Positions 1-8,539 of a stretch of 64,000 nt of DNA are shown piece after piece. Under the pieces are notes generated by a model. That model did not search any database. It was not told the DNA's origin and saw nothing but the letters and a program-made list of their open reading frames with translations. The number at the start of each line of letters is the position of its first letter. Within the stretch, counting starts at the first letter, position 1. This DNA is from Virgifigura deserti (GTDB taxonomy: Bacteria > Pseudomonadota > Alphaproteobacteria > Dongiales > Dongiaceae): contig QOZR01000004.1 of NCBI GenBank assembly GCA_003576685.1, positions 62,001-126,000 on the forward strand. Direction: 5' to 3'. Both the position numbers and the translations under genes were made by a program.

Positions 1-1
1 C

Positions 2-382
2 ACCAGCCAGGGCCACGCCGTTCTCGACACGGGCGGCGCCCCGATCTTCGCCCCCGCCGAGAATGGAGAGATCGTCGTCGCGCGCGACGGCACCATTTCC
101 GTCAACGGCGAGCCTCTCGGCCGGATCGCCGTGGTGCAGTTCGAGGACGAGCAGGCGATGCGCAAGCTCGCCGGCGGCCTCTATACCGGCGACGATCCGC
201 AGCCCGCGCTCGACGCGGAGATCGTTCAAGGCATGGTCGAGGACTCCAACGTCGAGCCGGTGCTGGAGCTGACCCGCATGATCACCGTGCTGCGGAGCTA
301 TCAGTCGGCCCAGCGCATGATGGAGACCGAGCACGAACGGCAGCGCCGCGGCATCAGCACCCTCGTTTCTTCGAATTCATAA
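2..382 (+). CDS. flgF: Flagellar basal-body rod protein FlgF (3' part)
   Basis: The start lies outside the window; an open frame runs from base 2 to a TAA at 380-382, about 126 codons. FlgF is a proximal rod subunit exported by the flagellar type III apparatus. The visible part has the end of the central domain and the conserved C-terminal rod helix, recognisable by VLELTRMITVLRSYQSAQ and the final QRRGISTLV. That C-terminal motif is shared by FlgF, FlgG, FlgE and FlgK and packs in the helical rod core. flgG follows after 17 nt, the usual flgF-flgG order, so the two are probably co-transcribed. Family assignment is firm; only the N-terminus is missing. Confidence 0.95.
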   Translation, partial: TSQGHAVLDTGGAPIFAPAENGEIVVARDGTISVNGEPLGRIAVVQFEDEQAMRKLAGGLYTGDDPQPALDAEIVQGMVEDSNVEPVLELTRMITVLRSYQSAQRMMETEHERQRRGISTLVSSNS

Positions 383-399
383 GCAAGGGAGCGAAGCAC

Positions 400-1185
400 A
401 TGAGATCGCTCAATATCGCGGCGACCGGAATGCTGGCCCAGCAGCTCAATGTCGAGGTCATCTCCAACAACATCGCCAATATGAACACGACCGGCTTCAA
501 GCGCCGGCGCGCCGAGTTCGCCGATCTGCTCTACCAGAATCTGCGGCGGGTCGGCTCCACCTCCTCCGACGCCGGCACCATCGTGCCGGCCGGGGTGCAG
601 GTCGGCGTCGGCGTCAAGCCGACCGCGGTCTACCGCATCTCCGAGCAGGGCAACATGATCATCACCGACAACCAACTCGACGTCGCCATTCAAGGGCGCG
701 GCTATTTCGAGATCGAGATGCCGAACGGCGAGATCGGCTATACCCGGGCCGGCGCATTGCAGCGCAGCGAAGACGGGATGATCGTGACCGCCGACGGCTA
801 TCCCGTCCTGCCGGGCATCACCGTTCCGGAAGATGCGACCTCCATTACGATCAACGGCACCGGTGAAGTGCTGATCACGCTCGAAGGCGCGGTCGCACCG
901 CAAAATGTCGGCCAGTTCGAGCTGGCTACCTTCGCCAACGAGGACGGGCTGTCGGCGATCGGCGACAACCTCCTGCTCGAGACCCCGGCCTCCGGCCCGC
1001 CGATCGTGAGCACGCCCGGATCGGAGGGCTTCGGGACCCTGCAGCAGGGCTTCCTTGAAACCTCGAACGTCAATGTGGTGTCCGAGATCACCAACCTGAT
1101 CACCGCACAGCGCGCCTACGAAATGAACTCGAAGGTCATCCAGACCTCCGACGAGATGATGGGCTCGCTTTCACAGATGCGTTAG
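400..1185 (+). CDS. flgG: Flagellar distal rod protein FlgG
   Basis: 261 residues, the normal length for FlgG, the distal rod subunit that joins the rod to the hook across the periplasm. The N-terminus has the flagellar rod/hook signature around residues 22-35 (NNIANMNTTGFKRRR). The C-terminus has the axial-protein helix with SNVNVVSEITNLITAQRAYE at about 222-242. The ATG is preceded by AAGGGAG at a good distance. It lies 17 nt after flgF and 13 nt before flgA in one operon. Confidence 0.98.
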   Translation: MRSLNIAATGMLAQQLNVEVISNNIANMNTTGFKRRRAEFADLLYQNLRRVGSTSSDAGTIVPAGVQVGVGVKPTAVYRISEQGNMIITDNQLDVAIQGRGYFEIEMPNGEIGYTRAGALQRSEDGMIVTADGYPVLPGITVPEDATSITINGTGEVLITLEGAVAPQNVGQFELATFANEDGLSAIGDNLLLETPASGPPIVSTPGSEGFGTLQQGFLETSNVNVVSEITNLITAQRAYEMNSKVIQTSDEMMGSLSQMR

Positions 1186-1198
1186 GGCGCTGATTCGC

Positions 1199-2173
1199 AT
1201 GAGCTATTCGCTTCGACGTCTCCTCCTCGCCGCGCTTCTTGCCGGCCTCTCCGGCACGGCTTCGGCTATGGAAGACATGCCGATGCCAGCGCCGCTCGCC
1301 TTGCGGTCGTCGGTGCTGGTGGAGGATTCGGTGATCCGCCTCGGCGACCTGTTCGACGGCGCCCTGAAGAACGGCGACACGGCAGTCGCCCGCGCTCCTG
1401 CCCCGGGCGCCAGCATCGTTCTGGATGCGCGCTGGCTCTCGGCCCTGGCGCGTACCTACAGCCTGCCCTGGCAACCGGACTCCCGCTTCGCGCAGGTGGC
1501 GGTCGGCCGGGCCAGCCAGAGGGTGGGCGCGTCGGAGATCAGGCAGGCCCTGGCCGCCGCCGCCGCCGCGCACGGGATCGAGGGACCGATCGAGGTCGCG
1601 CTCGACGCCAGCGGCATCGGCTTCCACCTGCCGGTCGATGTCGTGCCGACGGTGAAGATCCAGAAGCTGGCCCTCGATCGGGCGAGCGGACGCTTCGCGG
1701 CGTCCGTCGTCGCGCCGGCGGATGGGCCGGTGGCGGCGCGGGCCACGGTTTCCGGCCGGATCTTCGCCCTGGTCGAGGTACCGGTGCCGGTTCGCCGCCT
1801 TGCACCCGGCGAGGTCATCCGCGAGGCCGACCTCGAGTGGAGCCTGGTGCGCGCCGACCGCGTCACGTCCAGCACCCTGGTCGACCCCGAACGGCTGGCA
1901 GGTAAGTCGCCGCGTCGTCCGCTGCATCCCGGCCACCCCATTCGCAAGACCGAAGTGGAGCGCGTGATCCTGGTCGAGAAGGGCAGCATCGTAACGATGG
2001 TGCTGCAGAACCCGAACCTGTCACTGACGGTAAAGGCGCGTGCCATGCAGGACGGCGCCGAGGGCGACCTGATCCGCATGATGAACACCGATAGCAACCG
2101 GATCATCCACGCCATGGTGGTGGATTCCGACACCGCCGTCGTCACCAGCGGTGTGCCGACGGGCTCAAACTAG
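1199..2173 (+). CDS. flgA: P-ring assembly chaperone FlgA
   Basis: 324 residues. FlgA is a periplasmic chaperone that helps FlgI polymerise into the P-ring around the rod. Residues 1-23 form a Sec signal peptide (basic start, Leu/Ala core, SGTASA cleavage region). The C-terminal third has the SAF/ChapFlgA domain, with VPVPVRRLAPGEVI and a following stretch that reaches the final residues. It starts 13 nt after flgG and ends just before flgH, so it is part of the same rod-ring operon. No strong Shine-Dalgarno is visible before the ATG. Confidence 0.93.
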   Translation: MSYSLRRLLLAALLAGLSGTASAMEDMPMPAPLALRSSVLVEDSVIRLGDLFDGALKNGDTAVARAPAPGASIVLDARWLSALARTYSLPWQPDSRFAQVAVGRASQRVGASEIRQALAAAAAAHGIEGPIEVALDASGIGFHLPVDVVPTVKIQKLALDRASGRFAASVVAPADGPVAARATVSGRIFALVEVPVPVRRLAPGEVIREADLEWSLVRADRVTSSTLVDPERLAGKSPRRPLHPGHPIRKTEVERVILVEKGSIVTMVLQNPNLSLTVKARAMQDGAEGDLIRMMNTDSNRIIHAMVVDSDTAVVTSGVPTGSN

Positions 2174-2183
2174 GAGAAGACCG

Positions 2184-2939
2184 ATGTCTCCGTTCCGCAA
2201 GACCCGCTCTTTCGCCGCCCTGCTGCTGATCGGCTCGGCGCTCGCCGGCTGCAATGCCGCTTCCCGCCTGTCCCAAGTCGGCATGCAGCCGCCGCTGACG
2301 ACGATCCAGAATCCCACGGCCCTGCCGAACTACCAGCCGGTGGCGTTGCCGATGCCGGCACCGATCACCGAGGAGCGCCAGGCGAACTCCCTCTGGCGTC
2401 AGGGCAGCCGGGCGTTCTTCAAGGATCAGCGGGCGAGCCAGATCGGCGACATCCTGACGGTCGTCATCAATATCGAGGACGAGGCGAAGCTGAACAATCG
2501 CACCAGCCGAAGCCGCGATGCGGCCGAAGGCGCCAGCCTGCCCGCGTTGCTCGGCCTCGAGTCGACGCTGGAGAAGGTCCTGCCGGGCGACGCCGACGCG
2601 TCGAACCTGGTCGAGGCCGAATCCGACAGCAGCTCGAGCGGCGCCGGCGCCGTCAACCGGGAAGAGGATATCAACCTGCGTGTCGCCGCCCTGATCACCC
2701 AGGTGCTGCCGAACGGCAATCTGGTTCTATCCGGCCGTCAGGAGGTACGGGTCAATTACGAGGTCCGCGAACTCTTCGTCGCCGGCGTCATCCGCCCGGC
2801 GGACATCACCTCGACGAACACCGTTCCCTACGACAAGATCGCCGAAGCGCGAATCTCCTATGGCGGTCGCGGCCACATCTCCGATGTCCAGCAGCCGCGC
2901 TATGGCCAACAGGTGTTCGACATCATCTTCCCGTTCTGA
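2184..2939 (+). CDS. flgH: Flagellar L-ring lipoprotein FlgH
   Basis: 251 residues from the ATG at 2184, chosen because AGGAGA lies 7 nt upstream and because this start puts a lipoprotein signal at the N-terminus. The lipobox LAGC places the lipidated cysteine at residue 23. FlgH forms the outer-membrane L-ring bushing. The conserved LWRQGSRAFFKDQRA and the C-terminal GRGHISDVQQPRYGQQVFD are typical of FlgH. It is the last gene of the flgF-flgG-flgA-flgH run; the next gene is convergent. Confidence 0.97.
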   Translation: MSPFRKTRSFAALLLIGSALAGCNAASRLSQVGMQPPLTTIQNPTALPNYQPVALPMPAPITEERQANSLWRQGSRAFFKDQRASQIGDILTVVINIEDEAKLNNRTSRSRDAAEGASLPALLGLESTLEKVLPGDADASNLVEAESDSSSSGAGAVNREEDINLRVAALITQVLPNGNLVLSGRQEVRVNYEVRELFVAGVIRPADITSTNTVPYDKIAEARISYGGRGHISDVQQPRYGQQVFDIIFPF

Positions 2940-2953
2940 TCGCACCCGAAACG

Positions 2954-2987
2954 AAAAGGAGCCGACCTTCATACGAAGGTCGGCTCC
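2954..2987 (-). terminator. Rho-independent terminator after dksA
   Basis: A perfect 13-bp inverted repeat (arms 2958-2970 and 2975-2987, loop ATAC) lies between the convergent ends of flgH and dksA. Read on the minus strand the hairpin is followed by TTTT, so it best terminates dksA. On the plus strand the hairpin is followed by CTTGG with no T-run, so it may stop flgH transcription only partly. Confidence 0.8.
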
Positions 2988-3015
2988 CTTGGACCGTTAT
3001 CAAGCCCACCGCATC

Positions 3016-3432
3016 TCAGTCGTCGCGGTGGGTCCGTTCCAACCGTTCGTGACGCTCCTGCGCCTCGACGCTGAGCGTCGCGATCGGCCGTGCCTCGAGA
3101 CGCCGTAGGCTGATGGGCTCGCTGGTTTCCTCGCAGAAGCCGTAGGAGCCGTCCTCAAGCCGCCGCAAGGCGTCATCGATCTTGGCAATCAGTTTGCGCT
3201 CCCGATCGCGCGTCCGCAGTTCCAGTGAGCGATCCGTCTCAAGGGAAGCGCGATCGGCGATGTCCGGCTCGGCCAGGCTCTCCTCCTGCAGATGGTGAAG
3301 CGTTTCGCTCGACTCCTGCAGCAGTTCGGCCCGCCACGCCAGGAGCTTCTGTCGAAAATACTCCTGTTGCATCGGGTTCATGAAAGGCTCGTCCTCGGAA
3401 GGACGGTAGTCAGGGGGAAGCAATGGCTTCAT
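3016..3432 (-). CDS. dksA: DksA-family RNA polymerase-binding regulator, one-cysteine type
   Basis: 138 residues. DksA binds the RNA polymerase secondary channel and with ppGpp tunes rRNA and amino-acid promoters. The coiled-coil tip keeps both key acidic residues (D57 and D60 in DIADRA), and SLELRTRDRERKLIAKID is near-invariant. The C-terminal zinc-finger region is altered: only Cys100 remains, while the other three zinc-ligand positions are Thr103, Ser121 and Ala124. A one-Cys DksA is known to work in Rhodobacter, so this need not mean loss of function. The gene sits inside the flagellar locus on the opposite strand; an in-frame ATG (MNPMQQ) lies 17 residues further in. Confidence 0.93.
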   Translation of the reverse strand: MKPLLPPDYRPSEDEPFMNPMQQEYFRQKLLAWRAELLQESSETLHHLQEESLAEPDIADRASLETDRSLELRTRDRERKLIAKIDDALRRLEDGSYGFCEETSEPISLRRLEARPIATLSVEAQERHERLERTHRDD

Positions 3433-3564
3433 AGGGCGCTAACCACCACGCAAATCAAACCGCCGCGGAGTATATGAAATTTCTCCTCCACCGCAAGTCC
3501 GACAAAGCGCTGAGCACGCGCAACATCTGTTTGAAACAAAAAGAAAGTAGCGGCAGTGCCTGAC

Positions 3565-3975
3565 CTATCGCGTGAGCTTTGCAAGCTCGACGGCGGCGCG
3601 GAGCTCAATCTCATCAAGAAGTTCCTCGAGACGGGGGTCGCCCATGGTGCCGCGCGCCGATTGCAGCAGGGTCCTGAGTTGATGCAATTGGCCCAGCGGA
3701 ATGGCGCCGAGCAGCAGGCCGACCCGGATCTCCTCGAGATGGTCGAGAAGAGCCTCGCCACGCCGCCGCCCCCGGCGACGGCCCTCCGTCGCGTCCGGCA
3801 CCTCCTGGGCGGCCAGCATGGCGCCGAGCGCGCCCGTAGGCGCGGTGCCGCTGATGCCTCCGGAGTCGGCGGTTTCCGCCAACGCCTTCGCGAATCCGCC
3901 AGACCGCGCCGGACCGGCGGTGCCCGTCCGGCGCACCGTCGCCGGACGCTGAGGAGCGGCGGGGTCGATCTTCAT
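3565..3975 (-). CDS. fliX: Flagellar assembly regulator FliX
   Basis: 136 residues from the ATG at 3975, chosen because GAGGCAG lies 4 nt upstream and because it begins at the conserved MKID. FliX is an alphaproteobacterial regulator that couples completion of early flagellar structures to FlbD/sigma54 transcription of later genes. Family features are the low-complexity N-terminus and the C-terminal helix pair EALLDHLEEIRVGLLLG ... LLDEIELRAAVELAK. A consensus CtrA site lies 45 bp upstream, as expected for a class II flagellar gene, and flbD is encoded about 35 kb further on in the window. Confidence 0.9.
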   Translation of the reverse strand: MKIDPAAPQRPATVRRTGTAGPARSGGFAKALAETADSGGISGTAPTGALGAMLAAQEVPDATEGRRRGRRRGEALLDHLEEIRVGLLLGAIPLGQLHQLRTLLQSARGTMGDPRLEELLDEIELRAAVELAKLTR

Positions 3976-4019
3976 GTTCTGCCTCGACCAATCACAAAAA
4001 AGGCTTAGAAGGCGCGCAG

Positions 4020-4034
4020 TTAAGAAGTCCTTAA
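4020..4034 (-). promoter_or_regulatory. CtrA-type box upstream of fliX
   Basis: Exact TTAA-N7-TTAA (TTAA GAAGTCC TTAA on the plus strand), the consensus for the cell-cycle regulator CtrA. It is centred about 52 bp upstream of the fliX start codon. In Caulobacter the fliX promoter is a CtrA-controlled class II promoter. The motif is seen directly; binding is inferred. Confidence 0.6.
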
Positions 4035-4123
4035 CAGACGCTGCATTAACGGGGCTTGACAAGGTGAACGGCCCGACTGGCAAGGCCGCAACGGACCCTA
4101 TGCCAGCCGAGTTGGGTTGGCGT

Positions 4124-6223
4124 TCAGCTGGCGCGGACGGCGGCGAGGAAGTTGTCGACCTCGCTCTGCAGGCTGGCGGACTGCTGGGCGAGCGCGCCGG
4201 CGGCGTCGAGCACCTCGGTGGCGGCGCGGCCGGTGGTGCCGGCGGTCTCGGTCACCCCGGCGATGTTGGCGGAGACTTGGGCGGCGCCGGTGGCGACCTG
4301 CTGGACGTTGTTCGAGATCTCGTGCGTCGCCGCACCCTGCTCCTCGATCGCCGCGGCGATCGAGGTCGCGATCTCGCTCATCCGCTCGACCGTCGCGGTG
4401 ATCGCCTGGATCGCGCCGACCGCCTCGCTGGTCTCGGCCTGGATCGCGGCGATCTGGCTGGCGATCTCCTCGGTCGCCTTGGCGGTCTGGCTGGCCAGGC
4501 TCTTGACCTCGCCGGCGACCACCGCGAAGCCCTTGCCGGCGTCGCCGGCGCGCGCCGCCTCGATCGTCGCGTTGAGCGCCAGCAGGTTGGTCTGCGCCGC
4601 GATCTCCGAGATCAGGCTCAGCACCGCGCCGATCTTCTGCGCCGCCTCGGCTAGGCCCTGCATCTGCCGGTTGGTCGCCTGGCCCTGGGCCACCGCCTCG
4701 CCGGCGATCGTCGTCGACTGCGCCACCTGGCGGCCGATCTCGCCGATCGAGGCGGTCAGCTCCTCGGCCGCGCTCGCCACCGTCTGGACGCTGGCCGAGG
4801 CCTGCTCGGCGGCGGCCGCGACATTGGCCGCCTGCTGGCTGGTCGCGCCCGCGGTGGTCGACATCGACTGCGCCGTCGCCTGCATCCGCCCGGCCGCGCT
4901 CGAGACCCCGTCGACGATCGCCTTGACGCTCGTCTCGAAACCGCCAGCGAGCTGCGCCAGCGTCTGCCGCTTCTCCGCCGCGGCGCGGGTCGCGGCGTCA
5001 GCCTGCTCGGCCTCGAGCCGCGCCTTCGCGACCGCGTTGTCCTTGAACACCTGGACCGCGCGGGCCATCCGGCCGATCTCGTCGGCCCGCCCGGCGTCGG
5101 GCACCTCGGCCGCCAGGTCGCCGGCCGCGACCCGACCCATTGCCGCGGTCATCCGCTGGATCGGGCCGCTGATCCCGCCGCCGAGCCACCACGCCACCGC
5201 GCCGGCCCCGGCCAGGCAGACCGCGGCGATCGCCAGCGCGGTCCGCTGCAGCGCGTCCGCCGCGGCATAGACCCGGGTCAGCGGGATCGTCACCGCGAAC
5301 GACCACGGCGTCCCCGTCGCCCCCAACTCGATCGGCACCAGCACCCGCAGCGCCTCCTCACCGCCCAGCGCCACCGCGTCCAGCCGCTGAAAGCCCTCGC
5401 CTCGCGCCACCGCCTGCTTCGCCGCCGGCGAGAAGCCGAACGCGGTCATGTCCTTGTTGAGGGCGGCGGCGTCCAGATGCGCGGCGATCAGCCCGGTGTT
5501 GCTGATCAGCGTGACATAGCCCTCCTCATAGGGCCGGATCGTCGACAGCCGCGCCTGCAGGTCATCCAACGCAAGATCGATGCCGGCCACGCCGATGACT
5601 CCATATTCGTCGGTGATCGGCGCAGCGATCGAGGTCATCAATACCCTTTTACCGTCGATCTCGTAGTCATAGATGTCGTGAATCACGGTCCGGCCAGCGT
5701 CGCGCGTGACGAGGTAGTAATCGCCGATTCCAGGCTGGTCGTAACCGACCAGCGGCTCCAGCTTGATCTCTCCGGATGCACGGTTCCAGTAGGGCACGAA
5801 GCGTCCGGTCTCATCATGGCCTTCGGTGTTCACGAAGGCGCTGTCAGCCCCGTCCAGGGCGTTCGGCTCCCAAGCGGTCCAGGTCCCCAGGAGGCCAGGA
5901 TTCGCCTCAAGCTCGCGGCGGAGCATGGAATTATAGGCGTTCCGGTTCAGGATGCCCGCGCCCTTCAGTGAGGTGAAGGCGTTGACGAGATGCTCCGCCG
6001 TGCTCCGTGCGGCGTTCAGCTCGGCTCCAACCACGCTTCCATAATGGGCCGACAGCGCCTCCGCCGATTCGATGGCGTTTTGTTCGGCCATGCGGCCGGC
6101 GAACACCGCCGTCAACCCGGACACGGCCGCCAGCGCGGCGGCGGTCAGGCCGATCATCGCCACGAGAATCCTTGCCTTGATCCCGATCGTCAGAAGGCTG
6201 GAAAGGCGAAAGCGCTGGACCAC
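4124..6223 (-). CDS. Methyl-accepting chemotaxis protein with periplasmic cache-type sensor
   Basis: 699 residues, starting with GTG at 6223 behind GGGGAG. Order of parts: transmembrane helix at about 17-42; a periplasmic cache-type ligand domain of roughly 280 residues ([27 protein letters not shown]); a second transmembrane helix at about 329-350; a HAMP domain; and a long cytoplasmic signalling coil. The hairpin tip motif [21 protein letters not shown], which contacts CheA and CheW, is intact. There is no C-terminal CheR-tethering pentapeptide. The ligand cannot be read from the sequence. It sits between fliX and flgI on the minus strand. Confidence 0.95.
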   Translation of the reverse strand: MVQRFRLSSLLTIGIKARILVAMIGLTAAALAAVSGLTAVFAGRMAEQNAIESAEALSAHYGSVVGAELNAARSTAEHLVNAFTSLKGAGILNRNAYNSMLRRELEANPGLLGTWTAWEPNALDGADSAFVNTEGHDETGRFVPYWNRASGEIKLEPLVGYDQPGIGDYYLVTRDAGRTVIHDIYDYEIDGKRVLMTSIAAPITDEYGVIGVAGIDLALDDLQARLSTIRPYEEGYVTLISNTGLIAAHLDAAALNKDMTAFGFSPAAKQAVARGEGFQRLDAVALGGEEALRVLVPIELGATGTPWSFAVTIPLTRVYAAADALQRTALAIAAVCLAGAGAVAWWLGGGISGPIQRMTAAMGRVAAGDLAAEVPDAGRADEIGRMARAVQVFKDNAVAKARLEAEQADAATRAAAEKRQTLAQLAGGFETSVKAIVDGVSSAAGRMQATAQSMSTTAGATSQQAANVAAAAEQASASVQTVASAAEELTASIGEIGRQVAQSTTIAGEAVAQGQATNRQMQGLAEAAQKIGAVLSLISEIAAQTNLLALNATIEAARAGDAGKGFAVVAGEVKSLASQTAKATEEIASQIAAIQAETSEAVGAIQAITATVERMSEIATSIAAAIEEQGAATHEISNNVQQVATGAAQVSANIAGVTETAGTTGRAATEVLDAAGALAQQSASLQSEVDNFLAAVRAS

Positions 6224-6512
6224 CTATCACTCCCCGCAGCAATGAGAATTACGCAAAATAATAAAATGATGCAGAATAATGCTTTATTTTTAGTTAAGGG
6301 CCAACTCGAAATCATTCCAAACATTCATCCACAATACTTGTGCGCCTGCTTTTTACCGCGCTTATGATAAATGTCACCGGACCTCAATTAATCGGCAATT
6401 TCTGCCGCAAAGTCGGCAGTCTTTGCCCGAGAGGGCCCGGCAAGCCTGCCTTCACTCCTCCCAGCCCGGTCCGCATTCCGCGGTTTTCCGCCAGTTTAGG
6501 CCGAACTGCGTC

Positions 6513-6530
6513 CTGGCATGCCCTTCGCTA
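6513..6530 (+). promoter_or_regulatory. Candidate sigma54 promoter of the flgI operon
   Basis: CTGGCATGCCCTTCGCTA has the -24 GG and -12 GC exactly 10 nt apart, with TGGCAT close to the consensus TGGCAC. It lies about 40 bp upstream of the flgI start. It is the only recognisable signal in the gap 6224-6570. The rest of that gap is AT-rich, particularly 6240-6380, and carries the leader of the divergent chemoreceptor gene; I see no gene in it. Confidence 0.6.
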
Positions 6531-6570
6531 GACAACTGTCGAACAGATGCGATCGTTTTGGGACATACGG

Positions 6571-7719
6571 ATGCCTTTCGGCTTTACCTCGCGACGTTTT
6601 CAAGCGGTGACCCGCCGGTTTCTGTCGGTGGCAGGGCTGATTCTCGGCCTGTGCCAGCCGATATCCGCCGAGGCAGCGTCGCGGATCAAGGACATCGCGG
6701 ATTTCGAGGGGGTCCGGGAAAACCAGCTTGTCGGCTATGGCCTCGTGGTCGGGCTGAACGGCACCGGGGACAGCCTCGACAAGGCCGTCTTCACGCGCGA
6801 AAGCCTGATCGGCATGCTCGAGCGGCTGGGCGTCAATGCACGGGACGTCGACCTCGACACGGAGAACGTGGCGGCGGTCATGGTCACCGCCGCCCTTCCC
6901 CCCTTCGCCCGCCAGGGAGGCCGGATCGACGTGCGGATCTCGGCCCTCGGCGACGCCGACAGCCTGCTTGGCGGCACCCTGCTGGTGACGCCGATGCTGG
7001 GCGCGGACGGCGAGGTCTATGCCGTCGCCCAAGGGCCGATCGCGGTGAGCGGCTTCGACGCCAAGGGCTCCGCCCAGTCCGTGACCAAGGGCGTGCCGAC
7101 GAGCGGTCGGATCGCGAACGGGGCGATCGTCGAGCGCGAACTCGCTTTCGAGATGGCGAGCATGCGCAGCGTCAAGATCTCGCTGCGCAATCCGGACCTG
7201 ACGACGGCCCGGCGCATCGCCGAGGCGATCAATCGGGAGATCGGCCCGGGCACGGCCCAGCCCAGCGACCCCGGAACCGTGCAGGTCGAGATTCCGCCGA
7301 CCTACCCGAACAGCATGGTCGCGCTGCTGACCGACATCGAGCAGCTTCCCGTCGAACCCGACCAGGTCGCGCGCGTCATCGTCGACGAGCAGTCCGGCGT
7401 GATCGTCATGGGCGACGATGTGCGGATCAGCACGGTCGCGATCGCCCAGGGCAACCTGACCATCCGAATCACCGAGACGCCCCAGGTTTCCCAGCCCGGT
7501 CCCTTCGCCGATGCGGGGGCGACGGTGGTGGTGCCGCGCACCGACGTGGAAGTCGACGAGGATGACGAGCGCAGGCTGGCCGTCCTGCCGTCCGGAGTCA
7601 GCCTGCAGGAGCTCGTCAACGGCCTGAACGCGCTCGGCGTGGGGCCGCGGGACATGATTTCGATCCTGCAGGCGATCAAGGCGGCGGGCGCCCTGCAAGC
7701 CGATATCGAGGTGCAATAA
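6571..7719 (+). CDS. flgI: Flagellar P-ring protein FlgI
   Basis: 382 residues from the ATG at 6571. FlgI forms the periplasmic P-ring around the rod. This start is preferred to the in-frame ATG at 6547 because it has GGGAC upstream and leaves a normal leader after the sigma54 promoter, whereas 6547 would fall almost on the expected transcription start. Residues 1-35 form a signal peptide ending ISAEA. The mature start SRIKDIADFEGVRENQLVGYGLVVGL is a FlgI signature, and the C-terminus ends with LQELVNGLNALGVGPRDMISILQAIK. The stop overlaps the next start by one base (TAATG). Confidence 0.97.
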   Translation: MPFGFTSRRFQAVTRRFLSVAGLILGLCQPISAEAASRIKDIADFEGVRENQLVGYGLVVGLNGTGDSLDKAVFTRESLIGMLERLGVNARDVDLDTENVAAVMVTAALPPFARQGGRIDVRISALGDADSLLGGTLLVTPMLGADGEVYAVAQGPIAVSGFDAKGSAQSVTKGVPTSGRIANGAIVERELAFEMASMRSVKISLRNPDLTTARRIAEAINREIGPGTAQPSDPGTVQVEIPPTYPNSMVALLTDIEQLPVEPDQVARVIVDEQSGVIVMGDDVRISTVAIAQGNLTIRITETPQVSQPGPFADAGATVVVPRTDVEVDEDDERRLAVLPSGVSLQELVNGLNALGVGPRDMISILQAIKAAGALQADIEVQ

Positions 7720-8036
7720 TGGATACAGCCCTGCCGTTCGACACGAGCGTGATCCGCGGCGCCACGAAGGCGCCGGAGCCGCGCACGACCAGCAACCCCG
7801 AGGAGGCGCGGGAAACTGCCGAGAAATTCGAGGCATTCTTCCTGTCGCAGGTTGTCGAGCACATGTTCGCCGGCGTGGAGCCCGACCCGCTGTTCGGCGG
7901 CGGCCAGGCCGAGGGGGTCTACCGCTCGATGCTGTTCCAGGAATACGGGGCGGCGATCGCCCGAAGCGGCGGAATCGGCATCAGCGATATGGTCCAAAAG
8001 GAAATCCTGAGACTTCAGGAGGTTCAACAGCAATGA
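7719..8036 (+). CDS. FlgJ-type rod-binding protein (rod-capping domain only)
   Basis: 105 residues. It matches the N-terminal rod-binding domain of FlgJ (AEKFEAFFLSQVVEHMFAG ... GGGQAEGVYRSMLFQEYG) and lacks the muramidase domain found in enterobacterial FlgJ. Short FlgJ-like proteins of this kind are usual in alphaproteobacteria, where a separate lytic enzyme opens the cell wall for the rod. Its start overlaps the flgI stop and its stop overlaps the next start, so translation is probably coupled. Confidence 0.92.
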   Translation: MDTALPFDTSVIRGATKAPEPRTTSNPEEARETAEKFEAFFLSQVVEHMFAGVEPDPLFGGGQAEGVYRSMLFQEYGAAIARSGGIGISDMVQKEILRLQEVQQQ

Positions 8037-8506
8037 CTTCAGGATCCATGACAAAGACCGATCGGGTCGGCGAACTGCTGGCCATCACCTCGCGGCTGAT
8101 CGCCTGCATGGAGCGGGAGATCGAGCTTCTGCACGCCATGCGGCCGCAGGACATCGGTGCGCTGCAGCTCGACAAGACAGCGCTGGCGGATGCCTATGAG
8201 GCGCATCTACGGGCGCTGAACGCGGCAGCCGAGGGCGACGAGGTCGTCAGCCAGGCGCTTCGCGAGGAGCTGATCCAGGCGACCGAGAGATTCCAGAACG
8301 TGCTGACGGAGAACGCCCGCGCGCTCAAGGCGGTCAAGACCGCCCACGACCGCGTGCTGCGGGCGATCGTCGACGCCGTCGAGCAGAAGCGCGGCCGGTC
8401 GGCAGGCTACACAGCGACCGGAGCGGCAACGGGCGCACCCCCCGGCAGCCATCGCTCGGCCGGTGCAGCGCCACCGGTCTGCATGACCGTTAACCAGAAG
8501 CTTTAA
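8033..8506 (+). CDS. FlgN-like flagellar chaperone
   Basis: 157 residues, with an almost entirely helical, charged first 120 residues and a disordered Gly/Ala/Pro tail. Position (overlapping the rod-binding gene by 4 nt and directly before flgK and flgL) and size fit FlgN, the chaperone for the hook-junction proteins FlgK and FlgL. Sequence similarity in this family is weak, so the call leans on gene context and helical character. A second ATG eight codons later (MTKTDRVGELL) cannot be excluded as the start. Confidence 0.72.
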   Translation: MTSGSMTKTDRVGELLAITSRLIACMEREIELLHAMRPQDIGALQLDKTALADAYEAHLRALNAAAEGDEVVSQALREELIQATERFQNVLTENARALKAVKTAHDRVLRAIVDAVEQKRGRSAGYTATGAATGAPPGSHRSAGAAPPVCMTVNQKL

Positions 8507-8539
8507 CGGCTTCGAAATCGGCACGACGGAAGGTCCGGC

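Noticed and set aside
4152..5270. Long plus-strand frame opposite the chemoreceptor
   Set aside because: Low-complexity Ala/Ser-rich shadow of the chemoreceptor gene, no start signal.
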